Shown here piece by piece: positions 8,601 through 16,709 of a stretch of DNA of 64,000 bases. The stretch lies in contig NZ_CP062008.1 in the NCBI RefSeq assembly GCF_005670685.2, forward strand, positions 2,976,001 through 3,040,000, written 5' to 3'. Below the pieces are notes generated by a model. It worked only from the letters and a program-made list of their open reading frames with translations. It was not told where the DNA came from and ran no database searches. The stretch comes from Mycolicibacterium mucogenicum DSM 44124. Its GTDB lineage: Bacteria > Actinomycetota > Actinomycetes > Mycobacteriales > Mycobacteriaceae. Position 1 is the stretch's first letter. The number at the start of each line of letters is the position of its first letter. Made by a program: the position numbers and the translations under genes.

Positions 8601-9232
8601 GCAGGTAATCCGGTCCCGTCTCTGCGGGCTTGCTGGCGACCCCACCGCGCTCAAGCAATATCTCCGCCGCCCTTTGTGTCAAAGATGTATGGCACGCAAG
8701 GGAATACACGAACCCGTCTACTGCTACCTGCCTGCACATGTCTCCGTATGCCACCGTCACCGACGCTGGATCGGTTCACCAACGCGCGTTCTGACGACCA
8801 GGTGGATCTTCGTGACCGGCCCACGGTGCTCAGTGCCGGGCGCACGCATCGGCGCTTGGCCCGTCAGTATTCAGAGGTCGACCTTCATGACGCCTTGGGC
8901 GACGCCCGCCACATCCTGGTCTTCTGGGCTCACGCAGAGCGTCACGTGCGGCGGGGATTCTGCAGAATGGCCTAGAAGCGCACGTGGTGGCCTACCCCGA
9001 TGTGATCGCCGTAGCCGCAACATTGCTCACAGCTCGCCCTCGGGTTGAACAGCCCAGGACGCCAACGGAACCCGCCTGGCCGACGCTACTGCTCGACCGC
9101 ATCAACGAACGCACCGGCGCCCACCATGCCGACGCCACCCCCGTCGAGCAATGGGCGCAGTACCGACGCCTATTCGCCACTGCCGTATTGACGACACGCT
9201 CAGACGGCGCAGAACTGGCGTGTCGCGCTTAG
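8410..9232 (+). pseudogene. tniQ: tniQ, broken by two frameshifts
   Basis: The first segment (8410 to about 8790) is a clear TniQ start: EAVSSYIDRLARAN followed by the zinc-finger part PLCQRCMARKG and HVSVCHRHRRW. Continuation of the same protein then lies in a second frame (DDQVDLRDRPTVLSAGR..., about 8790-8965) and in a third (LEAHVVAYPDVIAVAATLL..., about 8972-9232). TniQ proteins choose the target together with TnsC. As read, the gene cannot make a full protein of about 275 residues. It could be genuine decay or base-calling error, since similar indels crowd the next 2.5 kb. Confidence 0.8.
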
Positions 9233-9367
9233 GGGTCGGCAGTCTTGAATGTGCCTTATCAGTAAGGCACTTGTGGTGTGCATCTGACTGTGTCCGACGG
9301 TTGTATCTATCGGCTTTCTAATCGTTAGGACAGTGGTATCTGGCTGGGTGTATCGGCCGGTGAATCA

Positions 9368-10208
9368 TCACCGGCGGCGCTGCTTGCCGGTGATTGGCCG
9401 GCGGTGGGTGGTCCAGTACGCGGCCACCGCGCTGACCACCACAGCGAAGGCGGCAATGACGCTGGCCGGGAGGGCGTGGTCCTGCAGCCATCCGGTCGCG
9501 GTGGCCGACCAGCCGGTGAGCAGGTTGCCGCCGCTGGCGGTGTGCCCGGTGGCCGCGGGCAGCCAGTACCACGCGAGGTAGGCGCCGGTGGCGATGAGGA
9601 CAACGGCGGTGACGCGGGTCCCGTGGCGGGCGAGGATACCCAGATGCCGGGTCAGGGCCGTGCCGGCGATGGCGGTGCCGACGCTGACCAGCATCAAGAT
9701 GGTGGCGGCACCGGCTGTGTGCGGTGAACACTGCCAGCAGACCGCCCCATCCGCTGGTGGCCTGGGCCTGGGCGATCACCGCGAGCAGTACCCCGAAGGT
9801 GCAGGACAGTGACGCCAGGGCGTAGCCGATTCCGGCCGCGAGCACACCACCGGTGTTGGGAGTCCGGCCGATGACGCGTCCGGGCAGGCATACGCAGACC
9901 GATGGTGCGGCCGGTGAGCATGAAGCCGCCCAAGATGGCCAGGGTGAGCCCGATCGTGATCCCGAGCCAGGGAGCAGCCGTCACCAGGGTCCGGGCACCG
10001 GCACTGATCGCGATACCGGCGAGGGTGAGGGTGCGGTGAACCCGATGGTCAGGACGGCCCCGGTGCGCAGTGCCCGGGCCAGCCGCACGAGCACCGCATC
10101 GTGCCGCCGGTGGCGATGGTGCCGGTGATCACGCCGGTAGCAGCGCGAACCCGCAGGGTTGACCGGGGCGAGCATGCCAGCGGTAAACGCGAGCGCGAGC
10201 AGGTTCAC
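9368..10208 (-). pseudogene. CcdA-like cytochrome c biogenesis / thiol-redox membrane protein, multiply frameshifted
   Basis: The pieces are found in all three minus-strand frames: MNLLALAFTAGMLAPVNP (GTG start at 10208), the NPCGFALLP motif in a second frame, DAVLVRLARALRTGAVLTIGF, then LGITIGLTLAILGGF, then GYALASLSCTFGVLLAV, and finally a stretch ending at 9368. At least five or six single-base deletions are needed to join them. Intact, it would be a six-helix CcdA/DsbD-type electron carrier passing reducing power across the membrane, with the two Cys in NPCGF and SLSCTFG. Its start overlaps the redoxin stop (GTGA), so the two formed one unit. Confidence 0.75.
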
Positions 10209-10730
10209 CGTGCGGCGCTGCTGCCGAGGGCGGCCAGGATCTGATCCTGGGACGGGGCGTGGCCGCGGTAGCTGATCTGCCCGGACGGGTCGATGACGAG
10301 GGCGGTGGTCGGCGCGGTCACCTGGTAGCGGCTGGTCAGGGCCCCGTTAGTATCGACGACCGCGGGCAGGCTGGTGCCGCCGATCTGTCCAGGAAGTGGC
10401 GAACATCGGCGGGTTTCTCGGTGGGGACGATGTCGACGGCTAGGAACTTGGCGCTGCCTCCGGCTTTCTCCACGGCCGCCCGAGCAGCGGCCAGGATTTA
10501 CCGCCGCCGACGCATTCGCCGCACCCGTAGGAGAAGAACAGGATCGCGGTCGGGGCGGCAGCGGCAGTTCGACGGTTTTGCCGTCCACCGTGGTCAGTGT
10601 CGCCGCCGTCGCCTGGGTTGTGGCGTTGGCGTGTGGCGGTGAGGTCGGATTGCTGGTTGTGGCCGATGGCCGCACGCGGTCAGCGCGCCGCTGCCAGCAT
10701 CACAGCCGTAACGCCCGCCCACCTGTGGGG
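10205..10730 (-). pseudogene. TlpA/redoxin-like thioredoxin-fold lipoprotein, frameshifted
   Basis: The C-terminal part (SLPAVVDTNG ... ALVIDPSGQISYRGH) is in one frame. The redox centre with a CGEC motif (ILFFSYGCGECVGGG) is in a second, and the linking helix (ARAAVEKAGGSAKFLAVDIVPTEKP) is in a third. Upstream, LTACG suggests a lipobox, again in another frame, so the start near 10730 is uncertain. Intact, it would be an extracytoplasmic thiol-disulfide protein reduced by the neighbouring CcdA-like protein. At least three indels are present. Confidence 0.7.
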
Positions 10731-10746
10731 TGTAAACGAACGCGTT

Positions 10747-11037
10747 TCAGACATTGTCGATGCTTCCTTTCGTCAGGTCGTCGAGCGTGTGCGTCGCGGG
10801 TGAATGGCTGTCGGCGGGACAGCAGTGATCGCCGCGTTGACCGCGGCGGGCGAAGGCGACCACAGCCGCCAGCAGCAGCGCGACGGCTGCCCCGATGACC
10901 CATGGATTCTCGAGCAGTCCACACACGGCGGCGAGCGCGCCGCCGGCGATCAGGACTGGCGCGGCGCAACACAGGGCCGTCACCAGCACCGCTGCCGCAC
11001 CCAGCAGCACGGGATTTCTTCGTGGACGTTGATTCAT
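10747..11037 (-). CDS. Small membrane protein with vicinal Cys pair, MerT/MerF-like
   Basis: The protein has 96 residues and two membrane segments. The first contains TALCCAAP, the vicinal cysteine pair followed by Pro that is typical of MerT/MerF/MerC mercury importers. A second CC pair sits in the soluble tail. It lies directly downstream of merB in the mer operon, 30 bp away, with AGGAGA just before the ATG. It probably carries Hg(II) to the cytoplasmic reductase. The exact family cannot be fixed by eye. Confidence 0.65.
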   Translation of the reverse strand: MNQRPRRNPVLLGAAAVLVTALCCAAPVLIAGGALAAVCGLLENPWVIGAAVALLLAAVVAFARRGQRGDHCCPADSHSPATHTLDDLTKGSIDNV

Positions 11038-11069
11038 TGATTTCTCCTCATCAGGTTGGGTGCGGCTGG

Positions 11070-11709
11070 TCAGCTGCAGCAGCCGGGGTGGGCAGTTGGC
11101 GGGGTATGGAGCTGGGTAAGGATTTGTGTGGTCAGGGCTGCGCCGAGTTGGTGGGCCTCAGCGACGCTGACGATCTGACCTTCGGGTGCTCGGCGAGCCA
11201 CGGCGCGGCGTCCTGCGCGCAGGTGAAGTAGTGCACCTGGTTGCAGAATGAGGACCGGATCGAGGTGAGGTCGTCGGGGTTGACCAGCGAGACCACCGCG
11301 GTCTCGGGCTGCACGCTGGTGACACCGTTTTCGCCGACCGAGACCCTGATCGGGTGCCCGCTGACGGGTGATTCGGATTCGATGCTGGCGGCCGGTCCAG
11401 GATGGTGGGAAAGATGAGGGTGTCCAGGGCGCACCAGGTGTAGAGCTCTTGGCCGGCCACGGTGAATCGGTGGCGGGTCGGGCGCAGGGTCAGGCCCTGG
11501 CCGACGATGCGGCCCTGCTCGTCGTATTCGGTGTCGGGTACCGCGGCCAGACGCCGGGTCACCTCGTCAACCGGGAGGCCGACGGCCGCGGCGAGCGCCT
11601 CCACGGTGACCGGCTCGCCGGCGGCGAGCAGCCGCAGCAACGGCACCAGCATCGTCGGGTCGAGCCCGGACTCTTCCGGAATGGTCAGGCGGTCAAGGAA
11701 ATTGGGCAT
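11070..11709 (-). pseudogene. merB: Alkylmercury lyase MerB, two frameshifts
   Basis: MPNFLDRLTIPEESG starts at 11709. The catalytic segment YTWCALDTLIFP, with the first essential Cys and the Asp, is in the starting frame. After an indel near 11400 the protein continues in a second frame with SVSGHPIRV... and SSFCNQVHYF (second essential Cys). After another indel near 11180 a third frame gives a tail ending in GCCS and a stop at 11070. MerB cleaves carbon-mercury bonds and passes Hg(II) to MerA. The key residues are all present if the frame is corrected. It starts 27 bp after the merA stop. Confidence 0.82.
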
Positions 11710-11735
11710 CAGGAACCTTTCGAGTGAGCCATGCG

Positions 11736-13139
11736 TCAGGATGCGCAGCAGGACAGTCGGGACATATCGGCGCTGAAGGACTGGGCGGCGATTTTGATGC
11801 CTTCGGCCATGGTCAGATACGGGGCCCAGGACCCGGCGACCTGGTCGACGGTCATCGCGGCGTCGAGGATGTAGACCGCGGCGGCGGCGATCTCGCCAGC
11901 ATCCTTGGCGACGGCGGTGATGCCGTGGATGCGGCCGGTGCCGGCGTCGGCGACGAGTTTGATGAAACCGCGGGTGTCTCGGTTGACCACCGCACGCGGC
12001 ACATGTTTTAGCGGCAGCACCCGGCAGTCGCACCGTGTCCCGGCGGCGAGGAGCTCGGCCTCGGTCGTCCCGGCCGCACCGACCGCGGGGCTGGTGAACG
12101 TCACGCGGGGCAGATGGCGGTAGTCGACCCTGCGGCCGGCGTCGGTGAAGATGTTGTCGGCGACCATCGCGCCGTGATGGGCGGCGACGTAGACGAACTC
12201 GCGGTGCCCGGTCACGTCGCCGGCCGCCCAGATCCGTGGGTTCGACGACTGCAGCCCGTCGCTCACCACGACCTCGTTGTTCTCGCCGGTTTTGACCTGC
12301 ACCGCTTCGAGATTCAGGCCGTCGGTGTTCGGACGGCGGCCGGTGGCGACGAGGACTTTCGCGGCACGGAACTGCTGCGTTCCGCCGGTGATGGTCGCGG
12401 TGACCGTGACCTGATCGTCGGCCTGCTCGACCTCGCTCACCGTGGCGCGGCGCACCACCCGGATGCCGTCGTCGGCGAACACCTCCAGCAGCGCCATGCC
12501 GACTTCCGGCTCTTCCTTCGATGCCAGCGTGGAGCGGACCAGCACCGTCACCGTTGACCCGAGCCGGGCGAACAGTTGCGCCTGCTCCAACGCGACGTAG
12601 CCGCCGCCGATCACCAGCAGCGACTCCGGGACCTCGGTGACTTCCATCGCGGTGGTCGAGGTCAGGTAGGCGACGCCCTCGAATGCGGGCGGGATGACTG
12701 GGTTCGCGCCGGTGGCGATCAGGTAGTGCTCGGCCTCGATGGTGGCATCGCCGACCTCGATGACGGGCGCGTCCGGGGTTCCGGCGAACCGCGCTTGGCC
12801 CTGAATGCGCTGCCAGCCATACGATTCGGCCACGTTGAGGTACTTCTCTGAGCGCAGCGACTCCACCAGATCGTGCGTGCCGGCGATCAGGGCCGCCATG
12901 TCCACCGGGCCGGCCGTGGTGGCGATCCCCGGGAACCGGGCAGTGTCGGCTGCGGTATGCCGGGCCTCGGCCGCTGCGATCAGGGCCTTTGACGGCACGC
13001 AGCCGGTGTTGACACACGTGCCACCGAAGATGCCGCGCTCGATCATGACGACGGACTTGCCGAGCGCGGTAGCGCGGATCGCCGCGGCCATCGCCGCGCC
13101 GCCGGAACCGATGACCGCGAGGTCCAATCCCTGACTCAT
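11736..13139 (-). CDS. merA: Mercuric reductase MerA
   Basis: The protein has 467 residues and is a flavoprotein disulfide reductase. The FAD motif GSGGAAMAA is near residue 11 and the redox disulfide GTCVNTGCVPSK near 40. The NAD(P)H motif is VIGGGYVALE and the second FAD motif is IWAAGDV. The C-terminus ends LSCCAS, the vicinal Cys pair that delivers Hg(II). It lacks the N-terminal MerP-like domain present in some MerA proteins. It reduces Hg(II) to volatile Hg(0) in the cytoplasm. The start at 13139 is preceded by AAGGATGG. It diverges from merR, with the operator between them. Confidence 0.95.
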   Translation of the reverse strand: MSQGLDLAVIGSGGAAMAAAIRATALGKSVVMIERGIFGGTCVNTGCVPSKALIAAAEARHTAADTARFPGIATTAGPVDMAALIAGTHDLVESLRSEKYLNVAESYGWQRIQGQARFAGTPDAPVIEVGDATIEAEHYLIATGANPVIPPAFEGVAYLTSTTAMEVTEVPESLLVIGGGYVALEQAQLFARLGSTVTVLVRSTLASKEEPEVGMALLEVFADDGIRVVRRATVSEVEQADDQVTVTATITGGTQQFRAAKVLVATGRRPNTDGLNLEAVQVKTGENNEVVVSDGLQSSNPRIWAAGDVTGHREFVYVAAHHGAMVADNIFTDAGRRVDYRHLPRVTFTSPAVGAAGTTEAELLAAGTRCDCRVLPLKHVPRAVVNRDTRGFIKLVADAGTGRIHGITAVAKDAGEIAAAAVYILDAAMTVDQVAGSWAPYLTMAEGIKIAAQSFSADMSRLSCCAS

Positions 13140-13148
13140 GCACCCATC

Positions 13149-13178
13149 CTTGACCTTCAAGTAGGCTTGAAGGTCAAG
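13149..13178. promoter_or_regulatory. MerR operator, 13-4-13 dyad
   Basis: CTTGACCTTCAAG-TAGG-CTTGAAGGTCAAG lies between the divergent merA and merR starts. The dyad contains TTGACC on both strands, which can serve as the -35 box in each direction, as usual for MerR-family sites that sit in an over-long promoter spacer. Confidence 0.88.
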
Positions 13179-13195
13179 TGTTCTGAGGAGACATC

Positions 13196-13585
13196 GTGAG
13201 AATCGGGAAGCTCGCCGAGGCGACCGGGGCCACCACCGCGACGCTGCGCTACTACGAAGACGAAGGCCTGCTCCCGCCCGCCGAACGTTCCCCGGCGGGG
13301 TATCGCGACTATGCCGCCGACACGATCGCCCGGGTCGGCTTCATCCGACGGGGACAGGCCGCCGGGTTCAGCCTCGCCCAGATTCGGCAGATCCTCGACA
13401 TCCGTGACAGCGGCCACGCGCCGTGCACGCACGTGCGCGACCTGCTCGACATCCGACTGACCGACCTCGACGAGCAGATCAGCGCACTGGTGGCACTGCG
13501 CGAGACCATCGCCCGGCTGCGGCAGGGCGCCGAAAGCGTCGACCCGGAATCATGCAGCGCCGATGACGTATGTCGATACCTCTAG
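13196..13585 (+). CDS. merR: MerR-family metal-responsive regulator
   Basis: The protein has 129 residues. The N-terminal MerR winged helix (IGKLAEATGATTATLRYYEDEGLL) is followed by a long dimerisation helix. Cys77, Cys120 and Cys126 are close to the three Cys that bind Hg(II) or other soft metals in MerR and PbrR/CadR relatives. The GTG start at 13196 has GAGGAG upstream. It should repress and activate the divergent mer operon through the dyad at 13149-13178. A role for Cd(II) or Pb(II) is also possible, since cadD follows downstream. Confidence 0.88.
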   Translation: MRIGKLAEATGATTATLRYYEDEGLLPPAERSPAGYRDYAADTIARVGFIRRGQAAGFSLAQIRQILDIRDSGHAPCTHVRDLLDIRLTDLDEQISALVALRETIARLRQGAESVDPESCSADDVCRYL

Positions 13586-13723
13586 GAGCCACCTCCGTGG
13601 CACCGGAGGCATGTATTTCGTCAAGTCCGTTGACCCCGGCAGTCGTCATGAATTTCCGCCCCACTGGAGGTCGTTGGTGCGCGGGAGCGCGGGGCCTGCT
13701 GAGCAGTAGGCTCACCCGATGCG

Positions 13724-14365
13724 GTGGGATTTCACTCGAAGCTGGTCGCATTGGCCGTGCTGAGCCCAGCCACACTCGTTCAGGCGATCGCCACCTTCGC
13801 CATCACCAATATCGACGACATCGTGGTCCTCGCGGTGATGTTCGGCCAGGCGCCCGGTCATCGTGGCGCAGCCATCCGAGTGACCGCCGGTCAGTACCTC
13901 GGCTTCACCGCCATCTTGGCAGTTTCGGTCGGCGGCGCACTCCTGGGTGCCACGCTGCTTCCTCCAGCCGCACTGCCGTACTTCGGGCTGCTGCCCATCG
14001 TGTTGGGGCTGCGGGCGGCATGGCTGGCCTGGCGGGATCGCCGCACCCAACCGGCGCCGACCGATGATCCCGCAACACTGTTGACGCCTGGCACCTGGCA
14101 GGTCGCAGTCATCACCTTCGCCAACGGCGGCGACAACATCGGCGTGTACGTTCCGATCTTCGCCGTCTCAACGATCGCCACCATCGGTGTTTACATCATC
14201 GTGTTCCTCATCGGTGTGGCCATCTGGTGCGCGGCCGGCCGATATTTCGCCTCCCACCCGATCATCGCCAAAGCACTCTCACGCTGGGGCCACATCGTTC
14301 TGCCCGTTGCACTGATCACAATCGGGGCCCTCATCCTCATCAAAGGCGGAGCGTTCGCCCTCTAG
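13724..14365 (+). CDS. CadD-family cadmium resistance transporter
   Basis: The protein has 213 residues with about six membrane segments. The first helix contains [16 protein letters not shown], the acidic signature of the CadD family, and a matching [13 protein letters not shown] lies near residue 130. The two half-repeats with conserved Asp/Asn suggest metal movement across the membrane. It lies downstream of merR in the same direction, after 138 bp with no visible gene. The start is uncertain, because a downstream GTG (VALAVLSPA) would also work. Confidence 0.8.
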   Translation: MGFHSKLVALAVLSPATLVQAIATFAITNIDDIVVLAVMFGQAPGHRGAAIRVTAGQYLGFTAILAVSVGGALLGATLLPPAALPYFGLLPIVLGLRAAWLAWRDRRTQPAPTDDPATLLTPGTWQVAVITFANGGDNIGVYVPIFAVSTIATIGVYIIVFLIGVAIWCAAGRYFASHPIIAKALSRWGHIVLPVALITIGALILIKGGAFAL

Positions 14366-14369
14366 CTCG

Positions 14370-14515
14370 GAGCAACTTCACCACTCAGGGCCAGGAGGCG
14401 CTCCTGCATCGGCATGTGTTGGCGTTCAACCACTTTGGTGATGTCCCGGCCCGTATCCGCTATGACAATCTAAAACGGGCGGTGGCCAAGGTGCTCAAAG
14501 GCCGCAGCCGGCACC
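14370..14515 (+). pseudogene. Fragment of an IS21-type IstA transposase
   Basis: The translated stretch [25 protein letters not shown] followed by [11 protein letters not shown] matches the conserved central block of IS21 IstA proteins. Nothing before or after it is recognisable. It starts directly after the cadD stop, so an IS21 copy was probably inserted here and then deleted. Confidence 0.65.
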
Positions 14516-14551
14516 CGAACTACCAACACGAGCGAGCGCACCACAGAATCA

Positions 14552-14579
14552 TGATCGTGTGTCACGAGAGACACGATCA
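14552..14579. repeat. Inverted repeat near Tn-A right end
   Basis: TGATCGTGT and ACACGATCA form 9-bp perfect arms around a 10-bp loop. It lies between the IstA fragment and the right-end repeats. It could be a terminator for the cargo or a remnant of an IS end. Confidence 0.4.
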
Positions 14580-14675
14580 CAGTAGTTATACCGAAGACGT
14601 ACCCGAGCCAACGGAATCGACAGGAGACCATTCCGGCTACCCTGCTGCGCTCGCAGCCGGGCGCGGAAGCAGGGT

Positions 14676-14772
14676 TGCCCCAGATTCAATGAGAAACGTC
14701 GCGATCGAAATTCTCATCCAATCTGGGGCAATGCAGGTCAGACTAGTAAATGTGCCCCAGATTCAATGAGAA
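14676..14772. repeat. Tn-A right-end transposase-binding repeats (three copies)
   Basis: Inverted copies of the left-end 20-mer lie at 14753-14772 (outermost) and 14676-14695. A third copy at 14711-14730 (two mismatches) is in the opposite, left-like orientation. The same unusual flipped inner copy is seen at the right end of Tn-B. Confidence 0.82.
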
Positions 14773-14778
14773 CGGACA

Positions 14779-14783
14779 GCACG
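14779..14783. repeat. Tn-A target-site duplication, right copy
   Basis: GCACG directly follows the right terminal ACA at 14778 and matches 4445-4449. Confidence 0.9.
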
Positions 14784-15267
14784 GCTGCGCGTGGGCGTGT
14801 AATCGAGGCATTGATACGCAGCGCATCAAGTTGCGACAAGACGCGCAGCGGTGTCCCGCCAACGGTGCTCGGGCGTGCGCCCGCGAAGTGTGCGCGCCGG
14901 ACGGCGGGACGCCCGAAAGTCTTCCAATGCAATGGCGCACAACGGGGTGACGCGGCCGACGTCTGGGCCGGCGCTGCCCACCAGTCGAAAGCAAAACGCC
15001 GATAATCGACATTATGTCAACTAAACCACTGCATATTGCATCAGATGAATCAGCGCCTTGCCGCTTGGCGGTCACCACTCCTCCCGTCGTTTTCGGCAGC
15101 GTTGCAACACTTTCCGCCCTCCGTCCCCGATCTGCGGACTCGTATCGGCAGCCATCCTCGCTACGCCCGTAGCCGTTCCGGCGACACGCGGACCTGGGGT
15201 CTTGACTTGATGATGCAACAGATGAATCATTGATTCATCTGTTGATACCAGTTGGCAGGAGTTTCAG
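14784..15267. other. Non-coding stretch between Tn-A and the recombinase trio
   Basis: Short frames exist but none resembles a known protein. Joining the Tn-A flanks does not give a clear interrupted gene. CAGATGAATCA at 15045 resembles one half of the palindrome at 15219-15241. Confidence 0.4.
15219..15241. promoter_or_regulatory. Perfect palindrome upstream of the recombinase
   Basis: CAGATGAATCA-T-TGATTCATCTG has perfect 11-bp arms around one base. It lies 27 bp before the GTG start of the integrase, over or just after a possible TTGACT -35 box (15202-15207). This is a likely autoregulatory operator, possibly bound by the HTH protein at 16374. Confidence 0.6.
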
Positions 15268-16377
15268 GTGGCAGTCGACGACGTCGGACGTGCATATCTC
15301 GTTGACGCGGTCAGGCCCCTGCACCCCGAAGAACAGACAGTCGCCGAAATGCTCCAGGGCTGGCGCAACCAGCAACTCAGCCGCAATCTGCAGTTCGAGA
15401 CTATCGACGCCCGCATCAAGCAGGTGCAGCGCTTCATCGAGCACTCGAACGAATTCCCATGGACCTGGACCGTCGCCATGGTCGACGAGTTCTTCGGCGA
15501 TCTTCGAAGTATCCACAAACTCGCCCAGTCGTCGATCCGTTCGTATCAGGTCGGCCTACGACAGTTCTGCTCCTATATCAGCAATCCGGACTACGGCTGG
15601 GACCGCATCTGCGAAGCACTGTTCGGGACCCACCCATCCCAAGTCTTCTTCGACTGGAACACCGCTCGCCATGTCCAGGAGAACGAGGCCCAACCCGAGA
15701 AACGCGCATTCACCAAGCGCGAACTTCAAGACTTCTTCGATCATGCCGACGAGCAGGTATCTGCCGTCGTAGCTTCGGGCAGAAAGGGTTGGCTGCCCGC
15801 ATACCGCGACGCCGTGATGTTCAAGATCGCCTACTCGTATGGGTTGCGGTTCAACGAACTGGCCCACTTGCAGACGGTCGACTTCGCAAGGAACCCCCAC
15901 GCTAAGGAGTTCGGAAAGTTCGGCCTGGTTCATGTGCGATACGGCAAAGCGAAGAAGGGCTCCCCGCCGAAGCGGCGCAGCGTCCTGACAGTCTTCGACT
16001 GGACACCCGAAGTACTGGTCGACTGGCTGGAGAATGGTCAGCCCCATATGGACGACGGGATCGACCTGTTCCCCAGCGAACGTGGAAATCTCGTCTCGGA
16101 AACCACCCTCATCAGGCGGTTCCGCCGCTACTGTGACGATCTCGACCTCTCGCCCGTCCTCGACCTCCACTCGTTCCGACGGTCCTATGCAACGCACTTG
16201 CTCGAAGCCGGCTGGGACGCGATGTTCGTCCAACACCAAATGGGCCATGAGCATGCGTCGACCACAGCGATCTATAGCTGTGTCAGCAGCGACTACCGCA
16301 CCCGGACGCTGCGAAATGCGCTCGACGCCACTATCGCCGCAGCGCTTCAGCCGAAGCAGAACGGCGGCGCCGGATGA
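15268..16377 (+). CDS. Tyrosine recombinase (phage-integrase type), first gene of trio
   Basis: The protein has 369 residues. An N-terminal SAM-like core-binding domain (about residues 25-125) is followed by the catalytic domain. Arg I is in YGLRFNEL, the Lys lies in VRYGKAKKG, the His-x-x-Arg box is LHSFRR, the third His is in MGHEHAS, and the nucleophile Tyr is in TTAIYS. All catalytic residues are present. The GTG start has GGCAGGAG upstream. Its stop overlaps the next start (ATGA), so it is translationally coupled to the HTH gene. Confidence 0.9.
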   Translation: MAVDDVGRAYLVDAVRPLHPEEQTVAEMLQGWRNQQLSRNLQFETIDARIKQVQRFIEHSNEFPWTWTVAMVDEFFGDLRSIHKLAQSSIRSYQVGLRQFCSYISNPDYGWDRICEALFGTHPSQVFFDWNTARHVQENEAQPEKRAFTKRELQDFFDHADEQVSAVVASGRKGWLPAYRDAVMFKIAYSYGLRFNELAHLQTVDFARNPHAKEFGKFGLVHVRYGKAKKGSPPKRRSVLTVFDWTPEVLVDWLENGQPHMDDGIDLFPSERGNLVSETTLIRRFRRYCDDLDLSPVLDLHSFRRSYATHLLEAGWDAMFVQHQMGHEHASTTAIYSCVSSDYRTRTLRNALDATIAAALQPKQNGGAG

Positions 16378-16709
16378 AACGCGATGTCGATTACCAATGG
16401 CGGCTCGCCGAGCTTATGGCGGGTAACCAGATGCACAACAGCACCGACCTCATCCCACGGCTGAATGAACGCGGCATCACGCTGTCACGGCCACAGGTCT
16501 ACCGACTCGTCCACCAAAGACCCGAACGAGTTTCTCTGAAGCTAATCGCCGCACTCTGCGACATCTTCGACTGCGGCCCAGACGATCTCGTCACCGTTAC
16601 TGCCGCGGACGCCCGAAGGAAGGCCGCCAGCGCCGGCCGAGAGAACGTCGTAGAACTGAACAAGACCATCCGCCCCAAGCGTGCTCGGATCCTCAGCGAT
16701 GACGATTGA
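16374..16709 (+). CDS. Small Cro/C1-type HTH protein, second gene of trio
   Basis: The protein has 111 residues. It has an HTH of the XRE/HTH_26 type around residues 10-75 (LAELMAGNQMHNST ... LSRPQVYRLVHQRP), then KLIAALCDIFDCGPDDLV, the usual closing part of this fold, and a basic tail ending KRARILSDDD. It overlaps the recombinase by 4 bp and the third gene by 11 bp. It probably controls the operon or acts as a directionality factor. Confidence 0.82.
   Translation: MKRDVDYQWRLAELMAGNQMHNSTDLIPRLNERGITLSRPQVYRLVHQRPERVSLKLIAALCDIFDCGPDDLVTVTAADARRKAASAGRENVVELNKTIRPKRARILSDDD

Larger units (their letters stand above)
4450..14778. mobile_element. Tn-A: Tn7-like heavy-metal-resistance transposon, 10,329 bp
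   Basis: Both ends carry the inverted repeat TGTCCGTTCTCATTGA (left 4450 onward, right inverted up to 14778), continuing into TCTGGGGCA with one mismatch. GCACG is duplicated on both sides. The element encodes TnsA-, TnsB-, TnsC- and TniQ-like proteins near the left end. Its cargo has cytochrome-c-biogenesis, redoxin, mercury and cadmium genes. End repeats occur three times at each end. Both ends and the target duplication are intact, but tniQ is frameshifted, so present mobility is doubtful unless TniQ is supplied from elsewhere or the frameshifts are sequencing errors. Confidence 0.92.

Noticed and set aside
11158..13143. A 661-codon minus-strand open frame across merA and merB
   Set aside because: Only its last part (from MPNFLDRL) is the real merB start. 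The rest is an Arg-rich shadow of merA in another frame.
14784..15010. A gene interrupted by Tn-A, tested by joining both flanks at GCACG
   Set aside because: A short frame (SALRAQASLGVAELAARLRVG) can be read across the joint but stops at once, so no supported gene is recovered.
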